64,000 nt of DNA from the NCBI GenBank assembly GCA_964036155.1, contig OZ038422.1:64193201-64257200 (forward strand). The letters are read 5' to 3'. Position numbers and translations under genes: made by a program. How positions within the stretch are numbered: the first letter of the stretch is position 1; each line of letters opens with the position of its first letter. Below the pieces are notes generated by a model. It worked only from the letters and a program-made list of their open reading frames with translations. It was not told where the DNA came from and ran no database searches. This stretch comes from Diploscapter coronatus. Its lineage: Eukaryota; Nematoda; Chromadorea; Rhabditida; Rhabditidae. Shown here piece by piece: positions 39,589 through 50,097 of this stretch.

Positions 39589-40293
39589 ATCCGGAAAACT
39601 AGCTGAAAATTAGCACACCAGGTTATCATCTTCGACAATTTTATTCTAGAATAAGCAAATTTCCGGACTTCTTGGAAAGGTCATCCTTTTTACTTATTTG
39701 TTTGGGAAGTTCACAATTTTTCAAATTTTTATCAAGACTCGCTTTATCCCATTCATTTCTAAAGGTGACTTTTTGTTGGTTCTGAGTGATGTTTGAATTT
39801 ATTGGTCTAGAGTTAGACTTGATAAAGAAAGAAAAATGGATGAACTTTCTAAATTTAGGTCAATAAACTGAGTGATTTTTTCAAGAAATCCGTTTTATTT
39901 TCGCAACGAGGTGATTTTTAATTCGATAATCCAACAAAACTAGCCCGCTCATATCGCTGTTAGTCCGGCGAAAATACCGTAATTTTCTTTAATTGTTGTA
40001 AAAATCGATTGTTTGAGATTACGGTATTAATTTTCGTAGTTAACATAGTCGGTATAAAACTTGAGATAAAGAAGATTTTAAGCGATGGTTTTCTTTGTTT
40101 TTGTTTTCTATGATTTTCGGCCTTCATAGAAATATGAAGCCCCTGTATGTAAAATTATCATTTTTAGATGACAAATTGGAAAATAAAATTTAGAAAAATA
40201 TATTTTCAACCGACAAAATATGGCAATTTATAAGTTTTCATCAATATGACTGATATGTGTGTTGATAAGATTTTGAGTAATTGATCAATTTTA
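39589..40293. other. convergent intergenic region
   Basis: 3' ends of NDUFB11 (plus) and the CEP41-like gene (minus) face each other. AT-rich, no exon or RNA gene recognised. Confidence 0.5.
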
Positions 40294-41271
40294 TCAGTAA
40301 CGCCAGGGCGGGTGGATAGGAGTGTAGAGTCTGAAATATAAAATTTTCAGGAGGAAATTATAAATGCGAAGTTTTAATAACTTCAAAGAAACCCTTTAAA
40401 ATTCAATTTAATCAAATTTTAAAAGAAAGCTTCAAAATAAAATAGCACATCCAAATTAAAAATGAACTCCAAGAAAACTCGAATCCTTACCTTCCCATTG
40501 AAGTTGAAGTCGAAATGGGTCTTGATTTAGTCGCTTTCTGATTCCAACTCGAACCCCGATTTCTACTAGCTGAGGTACTTCTCGACAATCTACTTCCATT
40601 TGAAAGGGACCTAAAATATGAATTTCAAAAAATTAGGTTATATTTTAAAATAGTTTTGTTTGTACCTCTGATTATCATACTGAATTTTCAAGTCCTGAAC
40701 ATTAATCTCGTCATAGGGTGGATATATCAAAGCCGGATATATCTTTCGGAAATCTTCTATTGCTAAATTTGAAAAAGTCGTACAAATTCTTGAAAAATGT
40801 AAATACCCCCTTTCAAATGAATGGTTTTATAATGCCTCTCGAACAATACCTGGGCTATCCTATCTGATTGGTCTCCGTAAATCTGAAAAAAACTGAAATT
40901 AAAAATAAATAAATAAAATAATCATACCAAAAGAGCCCTATTCTCTTTTCTTGCTTCTTCAATAACCTTGTTTTCATAATTAACCCTCGATATTAGAGTC
41001 TTATCATAGTGTTTTGCTAAAGAAGATCATTTCATTTTAATTTAAAAAATAAAAATAAAAACCTCCAGCAATTCTTTCAGCCTTGTAATGTTGAATATCG
41101 TTAACATCTAATATCGTGAAATTTCCCGATGCGAATTTTGGTTTACCGTTGGTGGCTTCAGAATCTTCTATCATATGACGTACCTGTGATTTCAATTTAT
41201 TAAAAATATAAAATTTCAAATCTCACGAATTTATGTATACTTATTGACGGTGGCGAAAAGTGGGGGTCCAT
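40294..41271 (-). CDS. rhodanese-domain protein, CEP41-like
   Basis: Seven exons, 194 aa: 41227-41271, 41063-41183, 40928-41016, 40807-40882, 40666-40762, 40491-40610, 40294-40330. A single rhodanese domain at about 37-118: FTILDVNDIQHYKAERIAGA, then NYENKVIEEARKENRALLIYG, then LKGAIEDFRKIYPALI. The pattern is closest to vertebrate CEP41, a centrosome/cilium protein needed for tubulin glutamylation. The loop that carries the catalytic Cys in true sulfurtransferases reads YGDQSD, so the domain is probably non-catalytic, as in CEP41. The C-terminal part is Ser/Arg-rich (SNGSRLSRSTSASRNRGSS), ending HPPWRY. The protein lacks the N-terminal half of vertebrate CEP41 (about 370 aa). The 15-codon first exon is supported by phase and a good GTGAGA donor only. 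Confidence 0.75.
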
Positions 41272-42223
41272 AAATTATATTTTAGCTGAATGGTATTATT
41301 TCTGACTAGAACTAGAATAGTATCAATGCTAGAAACGACGAGTTTAAAATAATAATATTTTAGAAATTTAGGAACGCCGAGTTTAGAAATAAGTTTAAAA
41401 TAGTCTCATAGTTCGAATAATAATTTTATTGAAATATAAACCTAAGTTAGCGGTACATTCGTGTACTTTTAGCTAAAACTGAATTATGCCTGATTAGTTA
41501 TATCAATATTCCTTAAATAGCTCAGAGAAAGTGTAAAAATGATAAATTGATATTTATCTGCGGGAAATAGTATTGGGTTATTAGAGGATTAGAGAGGTCA
41601 GAATTTGCTCTGCCATAAAAGGCTAGCCTTGAGAAATATCGCCATAGCGACTTTAATCGAGGAGCAGAGAAGTCTTTTTCCTCTCTTCATTTTCAGCGCT
41701 ATTTTCCTTTATCCTTATTCTCGCGCTATTAAGTCTAACGGCCTCGAATGCGTAATCCAGAAAATGTTAATTTGTTAATTTTGTACCTATGAGAAAAATG
41801 ACTCGGTAACTATGGCCCCTGAGCTCCGTCGCTTTGCAAAAATCCCCACATTCTGCAGCATAGACGTTCTTATAGATTTGAAACAGGAAAACGCAGATGA
41901 CGACGACTTTTTCAAGCCACATTTTTGGTAATGACCATATTTTTATTAAAAAATGAAAGGAAATTCAAATAATTTATTCTTCAACTTAAAAAAACCATAA
42001 AAATTAAGATGATTATCCTAATTGCGCACACGTAGGTCCGGTCCATCTAAAATTTAGACAATTGCCCAATTATCTCTTAGTTATCCGATCTAATTACCCT
42101 ATATTGCAATAGCAAGAGAAATTCCTCACTGATCCTGTACAGATTCCATTGTTCGAACAATTTATGACTGAATGACACGGAGGCTCTGAAGTTAATTATC
42201 TAGAGTTAATTAAGGCAATTAAG
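41272..42223. other. intergenic with one small secreted-type ORF
   Basis: Between the CEP41-like start and the end of the EGF-repeat gene. AT-rich apart from the small minus-strand ORF at 41767-41922 listed separately. Confidence 0.45.
41767..41922 (-). CDS. possible small secreted peptide or orphan signal exon
   Basis: A 51-codon frame starting MWLEKVVVICVFLFQ with a good hydrophobic core, likely cut after VYA, then AECGDFCKATELRGH. It could stop at TAA (41767) or use a GTACAA donor after codon 45 as a first exon. No downstream exon with matching phase was found before the CEP41-like gene. Its position among secreted proteins on the same strand makes it plausible, but evidence is weak. Confidence 0.3.
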   Translation of the reverse strand: MWLEKVVVICVFLFQIYKNVYAAECGDFCKATELRGHSYRVIFLIGTKLTN

Positions 42224-44295
42224 TTAATTGCCTATTTCACATCGGAGGCCAAAGTAGCCCGGCTTGCACACGCATATGGGCATGTCTTTAGTGCCGATAC
42301 AGATGCCGGAATGGTTACACTCGTTGGAGCTGCATTGGTTTGTGAAAGTGTTCACGATATAACCGAGAACTAAAAATATTAAATAAATTTTAAAAATAAA
42401 TTGCAAAACATATTTAGATTAAAGTATCTAAATTATATTAATTTACAAAAAAAATAAAATGAATACCATCAGTCCTTTGACAGCGATCTCCGTTGTAGCA
42501 TAAATTTTATAAGTTTATTTTAAGAGTCTCCTTAAAAATAAATGTTCAGTTACCTGGGCTGCAAATACATGAAAAATTATCTTTTGTTCCTATGCAAATT
42601 CCTTCGTTATTGCAATCGAAGGAGTCGCAACTTTGGCCGGTAACTGTAATTTATAAAATTTAAATAGACAATTTAGAATTGTCGCAACGACACAACGTCG
42701 CAGCATGAAAATGACGCAACGCTTTCTTGTAAATGTTGTAATATGATTTGGAAGGGTGTGTAACGTTACCCACCAAAGCATCAGGAATACTAGGTAAAAG
42801 ATAGGGTAAGGGTAGACAAAGTTTGGATGTAAATTGATGCAGAGTAAGGCTATATAAAGAGCTATTATATAAGATAGATCATGGTAGGGATGAGTGAATG
42901 AATATCTAACGTTGCACATGATATTGAAAGACTAAATTGATAACAATAACTTTGAGTATCCATTTTGAAATTTTCTCGTATGTTGCAACACATTGAATTT
43001 ACTTATTTCTGCTTTTTCTATACTTTGGTGGATAACGCTACAGCTTGGTAGATTTCGCTATAATTAGATGTGTAGCGTTATCCTACAAAGATTTTGGTAA
43101 ATAACTTTACACCCTTCCAAATCATGTTGCGTCATTTTCATGCTGTGGCGTTGTGCCATTGAGACAATTTCAAGACCTCAATTTAAAAGTCTGAGATTTT
43201 ATATTTTAGGATTTATAACTATTTCAAAATTACCGTACCAGTTTCACAATTTCTTCCAGTATAGCCTAAAATGGAGGGCGTACATTGTCCAACAAAATGA
43301 GGCATTGTCCAAAAAAGATTTTATTGGACAATGCTATGAACTCACCTAAATAGCAGGCGCAAAAATACGACTCTTTATTACCGAAGCACAAGCCGTTGTG
43401 CGAACAGTCGCTATTGTCGCACTGAGCTGGAGGAGCTAAATATAAACATTTTTTTTAATTCAAAAAATCATAAACGTTACAAATCTGGCAGGTTTTTCCC
43501 GTATACGGTATGTTGCAAATACAGGTGAACGAGGACTGAGTTCCAATACAAAATCCTCGATTGTTGCAATTCGCAGACGAACAGATTTGATTATTTGATG
43601 GGGTAACTGAATCATAATTTAAGTAACAAAGATAAAAACTGATCATCGTTATTCAATTTTAAATCAAAACTTATGCCCTAAGTTTAATTTAACCTATAAT
43701 GCTTCGAAGGCAGAATTCTAGGTGATATGCGACGCAAAACTTTTCGGATTGTGAACCCTCGATGTTCAGGCTACAAGTATACCGTAGGGGTGTTGAGCGC
43801 CAAGTGCCTGCGGAAACATCGAATATTTTATTTTTAAAAATAATGCAGCTACACTGAAAGTTCAAAGATTGAAAAAAGCAATGTACTTTTTTGAAACGCA
43901 TCATCCTGACAAGATTGGCCAGTCCTTCCAAAGTGGCAATAACATTTCTTTTCGGATTTGTTCGATCCTTTCAAAAATTTCTCATCGTAGCAAACGCCTT
44001 GCTTAGAGCAGTATTCTGCAGTGCAGTTTGTTGATAAATTTGAAATCCCTGAATTTTAGGTATTTCAAAAATTGAGCCTCTATTTTTTCGTTAACTTACC
44101 TTTCAAACTCCCTACAAATCGATATCCAGAAACTATAATAAATAAAAGTAGGCGCATTCAAAATGGGAAAAAATCAGAGCAGGAACCGGATAGTTCCGAA
44201 AGAAGTTATAAGAAATATGGACTCGAGTCGCAACAATGCAGAAAATGGACATAGAGCCTACGGACGGAAAATATCCTGAACAAACAAATAAACAT
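42224..44295 (-). CDS. small secreted EGF-repeat protein
   Basis: Model of 10 exons, 284 aa: 44262-44295, 44100-44132, 43887-44048, 43694-43807, 43481-43606, 43346-43435, 43239-43265, 42554-42643, 42467-42499, 42224-42369. Five EGF-like domains of the form C-x4-C-NN-x-G-x-CIGT...C-x-C...Y-x-G-x2-C (for example CSSANCNNRGFCIGTQSSF). One Cys exon between EGF1 and EGF2 contains TWRSTPLRYTC, which weakly recalls the receptor modules next door. Nearly every internal intron is phase 1, the pattern of shuffled extracellular domains. The two halves of EGF3 and EGF4 are split before GY(T/N)G. Odd: the exon at 42467-42499 has TTTAT instead of TTTAG at its acceptor, and a MITE-like element sits in the intron 42644-43238. 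First exon weakly supported (short hydrophobic MFICLFRIFSV). Confidence 0.65.
42669..43170. mobile_element. MITE-like element with long inverted repeats
   Basis: Left end (about 42669-42765) carries CAGCATGAAAATGACGCAAC and ATGATTTGGAAGGGTGT; the same blocks in the same order occur inverted at the right end (about 43100-43170). Interior about 300 bp without transposase. Lies wholly within an intron of the EGF-repeat gene. A related GTAGCGTTATCC motif repeats inside. Boundaries approximate. Confidence 0.7.
43282..43338. repeat. local hairpin of CATTGTCCAA repeats
   Basis: CATTGTCCAA occurs twice in direct orientation and once inverted (TTGGACAATG) within about 55 nt, inside the 80-nt intron 43266-43345 of the EGF-repeat gene. 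The inner pair forms a 10-bp stem. Confidence 0.65.
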
Positions 44296-44992
44296 TGCCG
44301 GAAAGCAACTTTACGGACTATGTTACAATACGTGCAAAAACTATCTTTTCTAAATTTGTTTCAAGTTTTTGCAAAATTCTTAAAGTAGCCACAATTTTTA
44401 TTCAATATATTTAGTTCTAGGGAGGACGATCGTCAGAAACCCTTTGCGACCTACCTCTTACAGTTGCTTTTCGTCTGACGAAAGTGCCCCCTAGGCCTGA
44501 GTATACTTGATTTTCTTGACACCTCAAATTTTAGGCCAAATTAGCATTTTCTTGATATCTTGGAAGATTCTCCACGAATTCTTCTTTCAAAACTTCATGA
44601 ACATGCCTACCAACTTCTGTTCAAATTCTGCTTGCAAAATTCTCTATTTTGTTTTCTAGATATCGTGCGATTTCCAAATAGTTTGAATTGTCCGGTATCA
44701 TTTTTCCGAAAAAACTGTTATAACTTTCTATATATGTATTATTGTTTTAAAAATACTTCTTTATTGAGAACTTCTAGCAATATAAACGAAGAACATTCCC
44801 AAAAAATTGATGTAAAGTTAGAAAAATTATTAAGTCAATTTTTAGAGGGCTTCGTCGGACAAGGCAAAGAGAGAGCAAAGAACTGTGGAATAACACATGG
44901 AAACAATCCAACTCAATAGTCTATTTCATAGAGAAAAATGAAGAAAGTTTGTTACCATTAAAAATTGAACTTTTTATTGAAAATAAACTCGG
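44296..44992. other. intergenic, 3' flank of receptor A
   Basis: Spacer between receptor A and the EGF-repeat gene. From 44414 it is nearly the same as the 3' flank of receptor C (54269 onward), so it belongs to the duplicated block. An open plus-strand frame here (44560-44919) is not supported as a gene. Confidence 0.5.
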
Positions 44993-46029
44993 TTATTTTC
45001 CATATTCGATAGCCTTTGGGTCAATATAGCCATAATACTCGGAGTTTCGAAGAATCTGCCTTGCAATTTCCGATTTCAGCTGAAAATAAATACAAAAATA
45101 AGCTAATAAATATCTTAACTCTTACATATTCGAAGGATGGTCTATCTTCTGGTTCAAGACACCAACATTTCGTTAACAATGAATATCTGTAGTGAAAATA
45201 CTATCTTTTCATAAATTCATACTTTTTTATTCATACAGTTTGTCACAAAGTACTGGCACTTTCAACCTGTTTCCTTCATTTAGAAATTTCTGCAATTCTG
45301 TCGTTACAATTTCCTTATACGGGACTTCTCCAAACGAAAATATCTCCCAAATCGTAACTCCAAACGACCATCTAGATTTAGAAGAGCATTTCTTGTAAAG
45401 ACCTCAACATTCATCATACACATCACTCTTTTCACTAAATGATCGGAGTCCGAATGTCTCTGGCGCGGACCACCTAATTGGGAGCAGTTTACGACTTTGC
45501 CCATCGAAGTTATTATCTGCGTTTGCTCGAATTGACATACCAAAATCAGAAATCTGACAAAATGATGTTTTAAAAATATATATTTAGGACTAACCTTAGC
45601 AACTTTATTTTCTGTTAGAAGGATATTTCTGGCTGCTAAATCTCTGTGAATTATATCCTTTGATGCAACGTATGACTAAAATACGAAATCACGTTGAAAA
45701 ATGACAGGATAAATACCATTCCATTGCATATTTGCCAAGAGAACAAAATGAACTCTTTCAGGATCACTTTATCATTCTAGAATAAATATTGTAAAGCAAG
45801 CTAGAAAAATATACCTCAATTTCTTTATAGTTTATGCTCGAAGTATATCTTTGCAAGTCACCCATCGCGCAGTATTCAAGAATGATATGTGGTATGAATT
45901 TATTTATCAGATATCCATACATGCTAAAATGGTCACTAGTGTGTTAGTTTACAATGATTATCTGAGTTACCAAACAACATTTGGATGAAATTCAAGAACT
46001 TTCATTATTTCGATTTCATCTCGAAAATC
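44414..46029 (-). repeat. kinase half duplication, copy in receptor A
   Basis: Direct repeat of 54269-55983: 3' flank plus the last eight exons (kinase beta3 to the C-terminus), including introns, with scattered substitutions and small indels. The similarity fades inside the beta3 exon at about 46029. Confidence 0.9.
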
Positions 46030-49000
46030 ACTCAACTCGTTTTCAGTTGCATATCCCAATGTACACTTAGCAGCGACCTTTAATTTTGAATGATTTATGG
46101 CAATTGCATTATGACTTGTTCCCCAAAAGGTGAATATCAAGAGCGACGGATGGTTTTATGAGCAGAACCTTTCTTTTCTTAGGGAAGAAAGAAGAGCCAA
46201 CAGCTTGTGCCTTTCTTCTCCCTCACAAAAGCAAAGAAAGGAAGGCTTCGTCCATAAAACCCTCCGTCGATCTTGATATCCATCTTTTGGAGAGCAAGCC
46301 ATATAAATTCAATTACTTCGATAATAATATCTGATTTTCTCGAATATAATTGCACACTTAGGTTTTTACAAATTTTGAAGATTGGTATATCACCTTAAAT
46401 ATTTTTTTTATAAATGACATATTAGATAGCCCTCGCTAGCTGATTGTGAGCCATTCGCAAGTGTATCGAAAATATAGGTGTGGTTAAGAAAGAGTGAGCC
46501 AGAAGAGAGGGCTTCTTTTCCTGTCATATTTACACACTATCTCGCACCAAATGTCCTATTACGCACCTAGCGAAAGGCTCAGCGCTTGCAGATAGCTCGA
46601 TAGGACAAATGGAGAATAAATATAATGAATTCATGATATTATGCAAGGTCAATACTTATTTTTATTACTTTTTTCTCTAACAACACTTTTTCGAAATTAT
46701 TTCTTAAAAAATACAATGGATATTTATTGAGCTCGTGATGAGATTTCTGTAAACCTATGGTTTTAGCGACCTTCCATTTATTGTTGAAGCTCTGATATGC
46801 GTAGGGACCGCCAGCCATTTTGCCAAATTCACTCTGGCACTATGTTTTCTACATTTTTCAGGGTCTGAGGTGCCCCTCTAACCATCCCCATCGAAAAAAC
46901 CGCGAAAAAATACGTCACTGATGAAAAAATTGATAAAATTTAACGCGAAAAATCGGAAAAATCGCTCCTTTTCGTGGACAAGGGAAAGGGGCGTGGCCTA
47001 TCTGCAAAAAGCACTGTGTCGCTCGCTCCCCCCTTTCTTTTCCTGCCTTTGGGGATCTTTTTCTCTGCACTCTCCTCCATTTCAGCATTGACTTCTTTTA
47101 TATTTTCGCGGATTATCAGGATCTCAGTTGCTCTACGCAGGATTTTTCTGATTTTTTCATCGAAGATAGACAATTGACCAACTAATCAAAATATCAAATA
47201 AAAACATGTGCCTTTCAAAATATGCCTAGGGCGGTCCAATTTAGTAAAGACAAAAAAATGATCATTTTGAAATTAATTTTAAAAATATTTTTTGATAAAA
47301 TTTCGATTTTTTCTTTCGAATAGCATAATTAGGGAGTATCAAATTTTATTTTAGCCAAGTTTTCAGACGATCTTAACGATCCTTTGTCAAGATATAGTAC
47401 CGCAAAGGCGAGCACCTATTATTGCCTCGAAAAAATTTGCTCTACGCAGGATTTTTCTAATTTTTACATATGTTGTACATTTCAACTAGGTGTACCGATT
47501 CATCAAAAAAAATGAAATGTACCTTTTTTATAACTCGAAATATTAGCATTGTCGTAATTTGGTGTGCATTTGACGCACATTTGCGGACTTTTTTCGTACT
47601 CCAATCAATAAATCAATATCACCACGTGAAAGAGCGGTATCGAATTGTATAGTAGGTACCGATAAACTATTAAAAACAAAAAAAATCGGCGATAATCGAA
47701 AGGGTTATCAACTATGGACACTTTTGAATCCAGTGAAAGGGGCGGGGCTCGACGGTCCCTAGATATGCGGCTAGGGTTATCATTAAGGTGCAAAAAGCTG
47801 GTTATTCGAGATGAAGGCATCTCCATCATTATCCCGAGTCTCAACCGTAAACGGAAAGTTAGCAAAACTATATTTTCATAAATCTCGCAATGAGTTCTAT
47901 ATAAATCCGTTGGAATTTTTAAAGAATAGTTTTTAGGAGGAAAATTATTAAAGAAAAAGTAGTAAAAATATAAGTATTCACCCCTGTATATTTGGCATAA
48001 TGATATAAATATATACCATATAAAACTCCTTTATAAATTTCGGAAAATGTACCATTTCCAATGAGAGATTGAAAATCAATTTCTAATTTGCCAGAATTTA
48101 TCATCCATGGGTCACTAAATTTATTTCAAAGAATTCAGTATATATTGAAAATTTCCCTACTCAAGTATTGCTGCGTCACTCAAACGATAATTGTTTCCTG
48201 ATCTGGAATAATTTCTAGTTTAATTTTATCTTGTTTTATTTCGTGATTGTTTACGCTTTCGTTCTAAAGAATTTCAGGGTTTGTCGTTTTCTTCTATAAT
48301 ATATACAAACAATAATAATAGATGTGATAATTAATAACGCAATGACTGATGGTATCACAATTTCATAGACTGAAAATAATTACTATCTAATGTCGTATCT
48401 TACAATTAAGCTAAGTCTGACTTGTTTTAGTCGTCCCTTTAGTTATCAACACTGTAACAGCTAAATTTGATCTTTTAGTAACAAATTCCCCTCAACCGCA
48501 ACAACTAATAATTTCTTTTTAAATAGGATGAAATGTCTCTAAAGCGGTCCAAGACCATATTAATAAATTATCCATTTTTTCATATATTTAGTCACACATT
48601 GTCTTACGCATTGGTCCATAGCAGTAAATTGCGTCAATTTCGTGATATGAACCTGATATGCAACCATCACCATCGTCACAATACAATGACGTCCATGTTC
48701 CATTGAAACACATATAAACTGGACTCAAATTATTTTGATATAAGTGTGTACAATAATCAGAGCTTGCATCAGTCGTACGGGGAGACGTTCCAGAAGATGA
48801 GTCTGAACACAGCACTTGCCACCTTAAGACGATCCATTAAAACCATTTTATTGTTACGAGAATAACAAGTTTAATTTTTGAAGTATTTGTAACACATCCT
48901 TCATAGGCGAATTTTGTCATTTTTAGATCTAAGAGCTCCTTATTTGGTTGTCAAATTTCAGAACGATTCGTTCATGTAAATTCTAACTATTCGTATCAAA

Positions 49001-50097
49001 TTTAAGAATTCTAGTTCACATTTTTTACCCGCCACTATATAATTCATTTATTATGAGTTAAATAACATCTCACGTGCATGCACCGCCATCATCTATTGTT
49101 ACATTCTTCAGTGTACTAGCAGTAATTGTTCGATCATTACTACTGTCACATTTTGATTCACCCTAAATAAACTTATTTTTTAAACGTTTCTATAGTTAAT
49201 TACCCCAGGTTCCCCAGGTTGAAGGGGCTGTATTGGATTTGGGCATTTAGAGCACGAATCTAAATAGAAATTTTTATAGCAGATTTTACACCTTTTACTT
49301 TTCAAGTAAATTTCATTAAAAATGCTCTAATCTAGCAATATCTTGTTAAAATGTGTAAAATATTAGGATTACTTTCATCGCTCTCATAGCAGTATAGTTG
49401 ATCGACGCCTGGATAATAATTGCCACGAAACTCTGCCATCCAAGTCGAATTTATGCAGAAAAAATACATGTAGTGCAGACCAGTCAAACAGCTACTTTCA
49501 TTTTTATCAGCGAGGTGTGCAACGATTGAAACTGTTTTATTACATACGGTATAGTATCTTAAATCAAAAAACGATTTGTTTACATTTTTGATAAAACTTC
49601 ATCAAACTCTAATATCGAAATCGTACTTGCATGTATTTGCATCAACTTGGCCGGTGAGAGTGAAACTGTCTAAGATTGTTGCATTCGTACATTTAGCTCC
49701 AGAATCCTAAATTTTTCTCGATGATATAATTTTAATTTAGCACTATTGATCTGTATCCAAAATCGAACTCGTACTTTCGGCTGCAGAATTGTTGGTCGGG
49801 GCTGTAAGCAGGCAGAACATGCGGCTAAATTTAATTAATGTTTTTTTTCAAAGGATATTCATTATTTTACTAATTGGTGAAGTAGTTAAGGAAGATATTG
49901 ATGTTGTTATTGTCTCTGAAATCACGTATTATTCAGTTCATGAACTAATTTTATTTTCGTTATTTACTGAGAATATGATTCAAAATGCACTGGTATTTTT
50001 CTCAAAACTCACCTTCACCTTGACAACAGAGGATAATAAACGTAACTATAATGAATAGTATTTTGTTTATAGAGTAGTTCGAATAAGCAAGGTTCAT
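44993..50097 (-). CDS. receptor tyrosine kinase A, complete
   Basis: Twenty exons, 644 aa: 50013-50097, 49775-49824, 49627-49706, 49373-49557, 49204-49259, 49074-49162, 48608-48822, 48422-48490, 48255-48369, 48161-48202, 48017-48114, 46317-46393, 45971-46077, 45815-45923, 45717-45776, 45595-45675, 45420-45553, 45237-45371, 45126-45186, 44993-45079. Signal peptide (core ILFIIVTFIILCC); two Cys-rich units (about 28-133 and 133-253), each with a CxxC/P linker and an N-[GS]-T-W core; Thr-rich stalk; TM about 279-300 (IVIPSVIALLIITSIIIVCIYY) with RRKR stop-transfer; DPW juxtamembrane; kinase about 335-612: GNGTFS Gly-loop, VAAK Lys, EIEIMKVLEF helix C, HRDLAARN, SDFGMS, WSAPE, SDVWSFGV. All catalytic residues present, and HRDLAARN marks a tyrosine kinase. 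The activation loop has no Tyr. Family looks like a nematode-specific RTK expansion (KIN-16-like is my guess). Introns 46078-46316 and 46394-48016 carry insertions. Ligand unknown. Confidence 0.85.
46123..46290. mobile_element. 168-bp MITE in the kinase intron of receptor A
   Basis: Ends CCAAAAG...CTTTTGG. About 36-bp imperfect terminal inverted repeats include ATATCAAGAGCGACGGATGG (left) and its inverted counterpart on the right, followed by GGTTTTATG. It explains why this intron is 239 nt in A but 49 nt at the same place in receptor C (56032-56080). No coding capacity. Confidence 0.8.
46394..48016 (-). other. expanded kinase intron of receptor A
   Basis: 1623 nt between the Gly-loop exon and the next exon; the equivalent intron in receptor C is 51 nt (56164-56214). 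The extra sequence holds the putative element 46795-47769, a repeated GCTCTACGCAGGATTTTTCT block (47131 and 47440), and another region with weak inverted symmetry at about 46427-46600. Confidence 0.7.
46795..47769. mobile_element. putative inverted-repeat element, about 975 bp
   Basis: Left end GATATGCGTAGGGACCGCC is mirrored on the right by GACGGTCCCTAGATATGCGG, with loosely matching sequence for another 20 nt. No transposase. Boundaries and target duplication not determined. Confidence 0.5.

Noticed and set aside
45304..45543. 79-codon frame (and its copy at 55236-55499)
   Set aside because: Wrong frame across the kinase activation-loop exons of receptors A and C.
48588..48815. 75-codon frame repeated identically at 52040-52267, as a possible small Cys-rich gene
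   Set aside because: It is the second-unit long exon of receptors A and B; a GTAAGA donor lies inside it and the residues after that donor are intronic.
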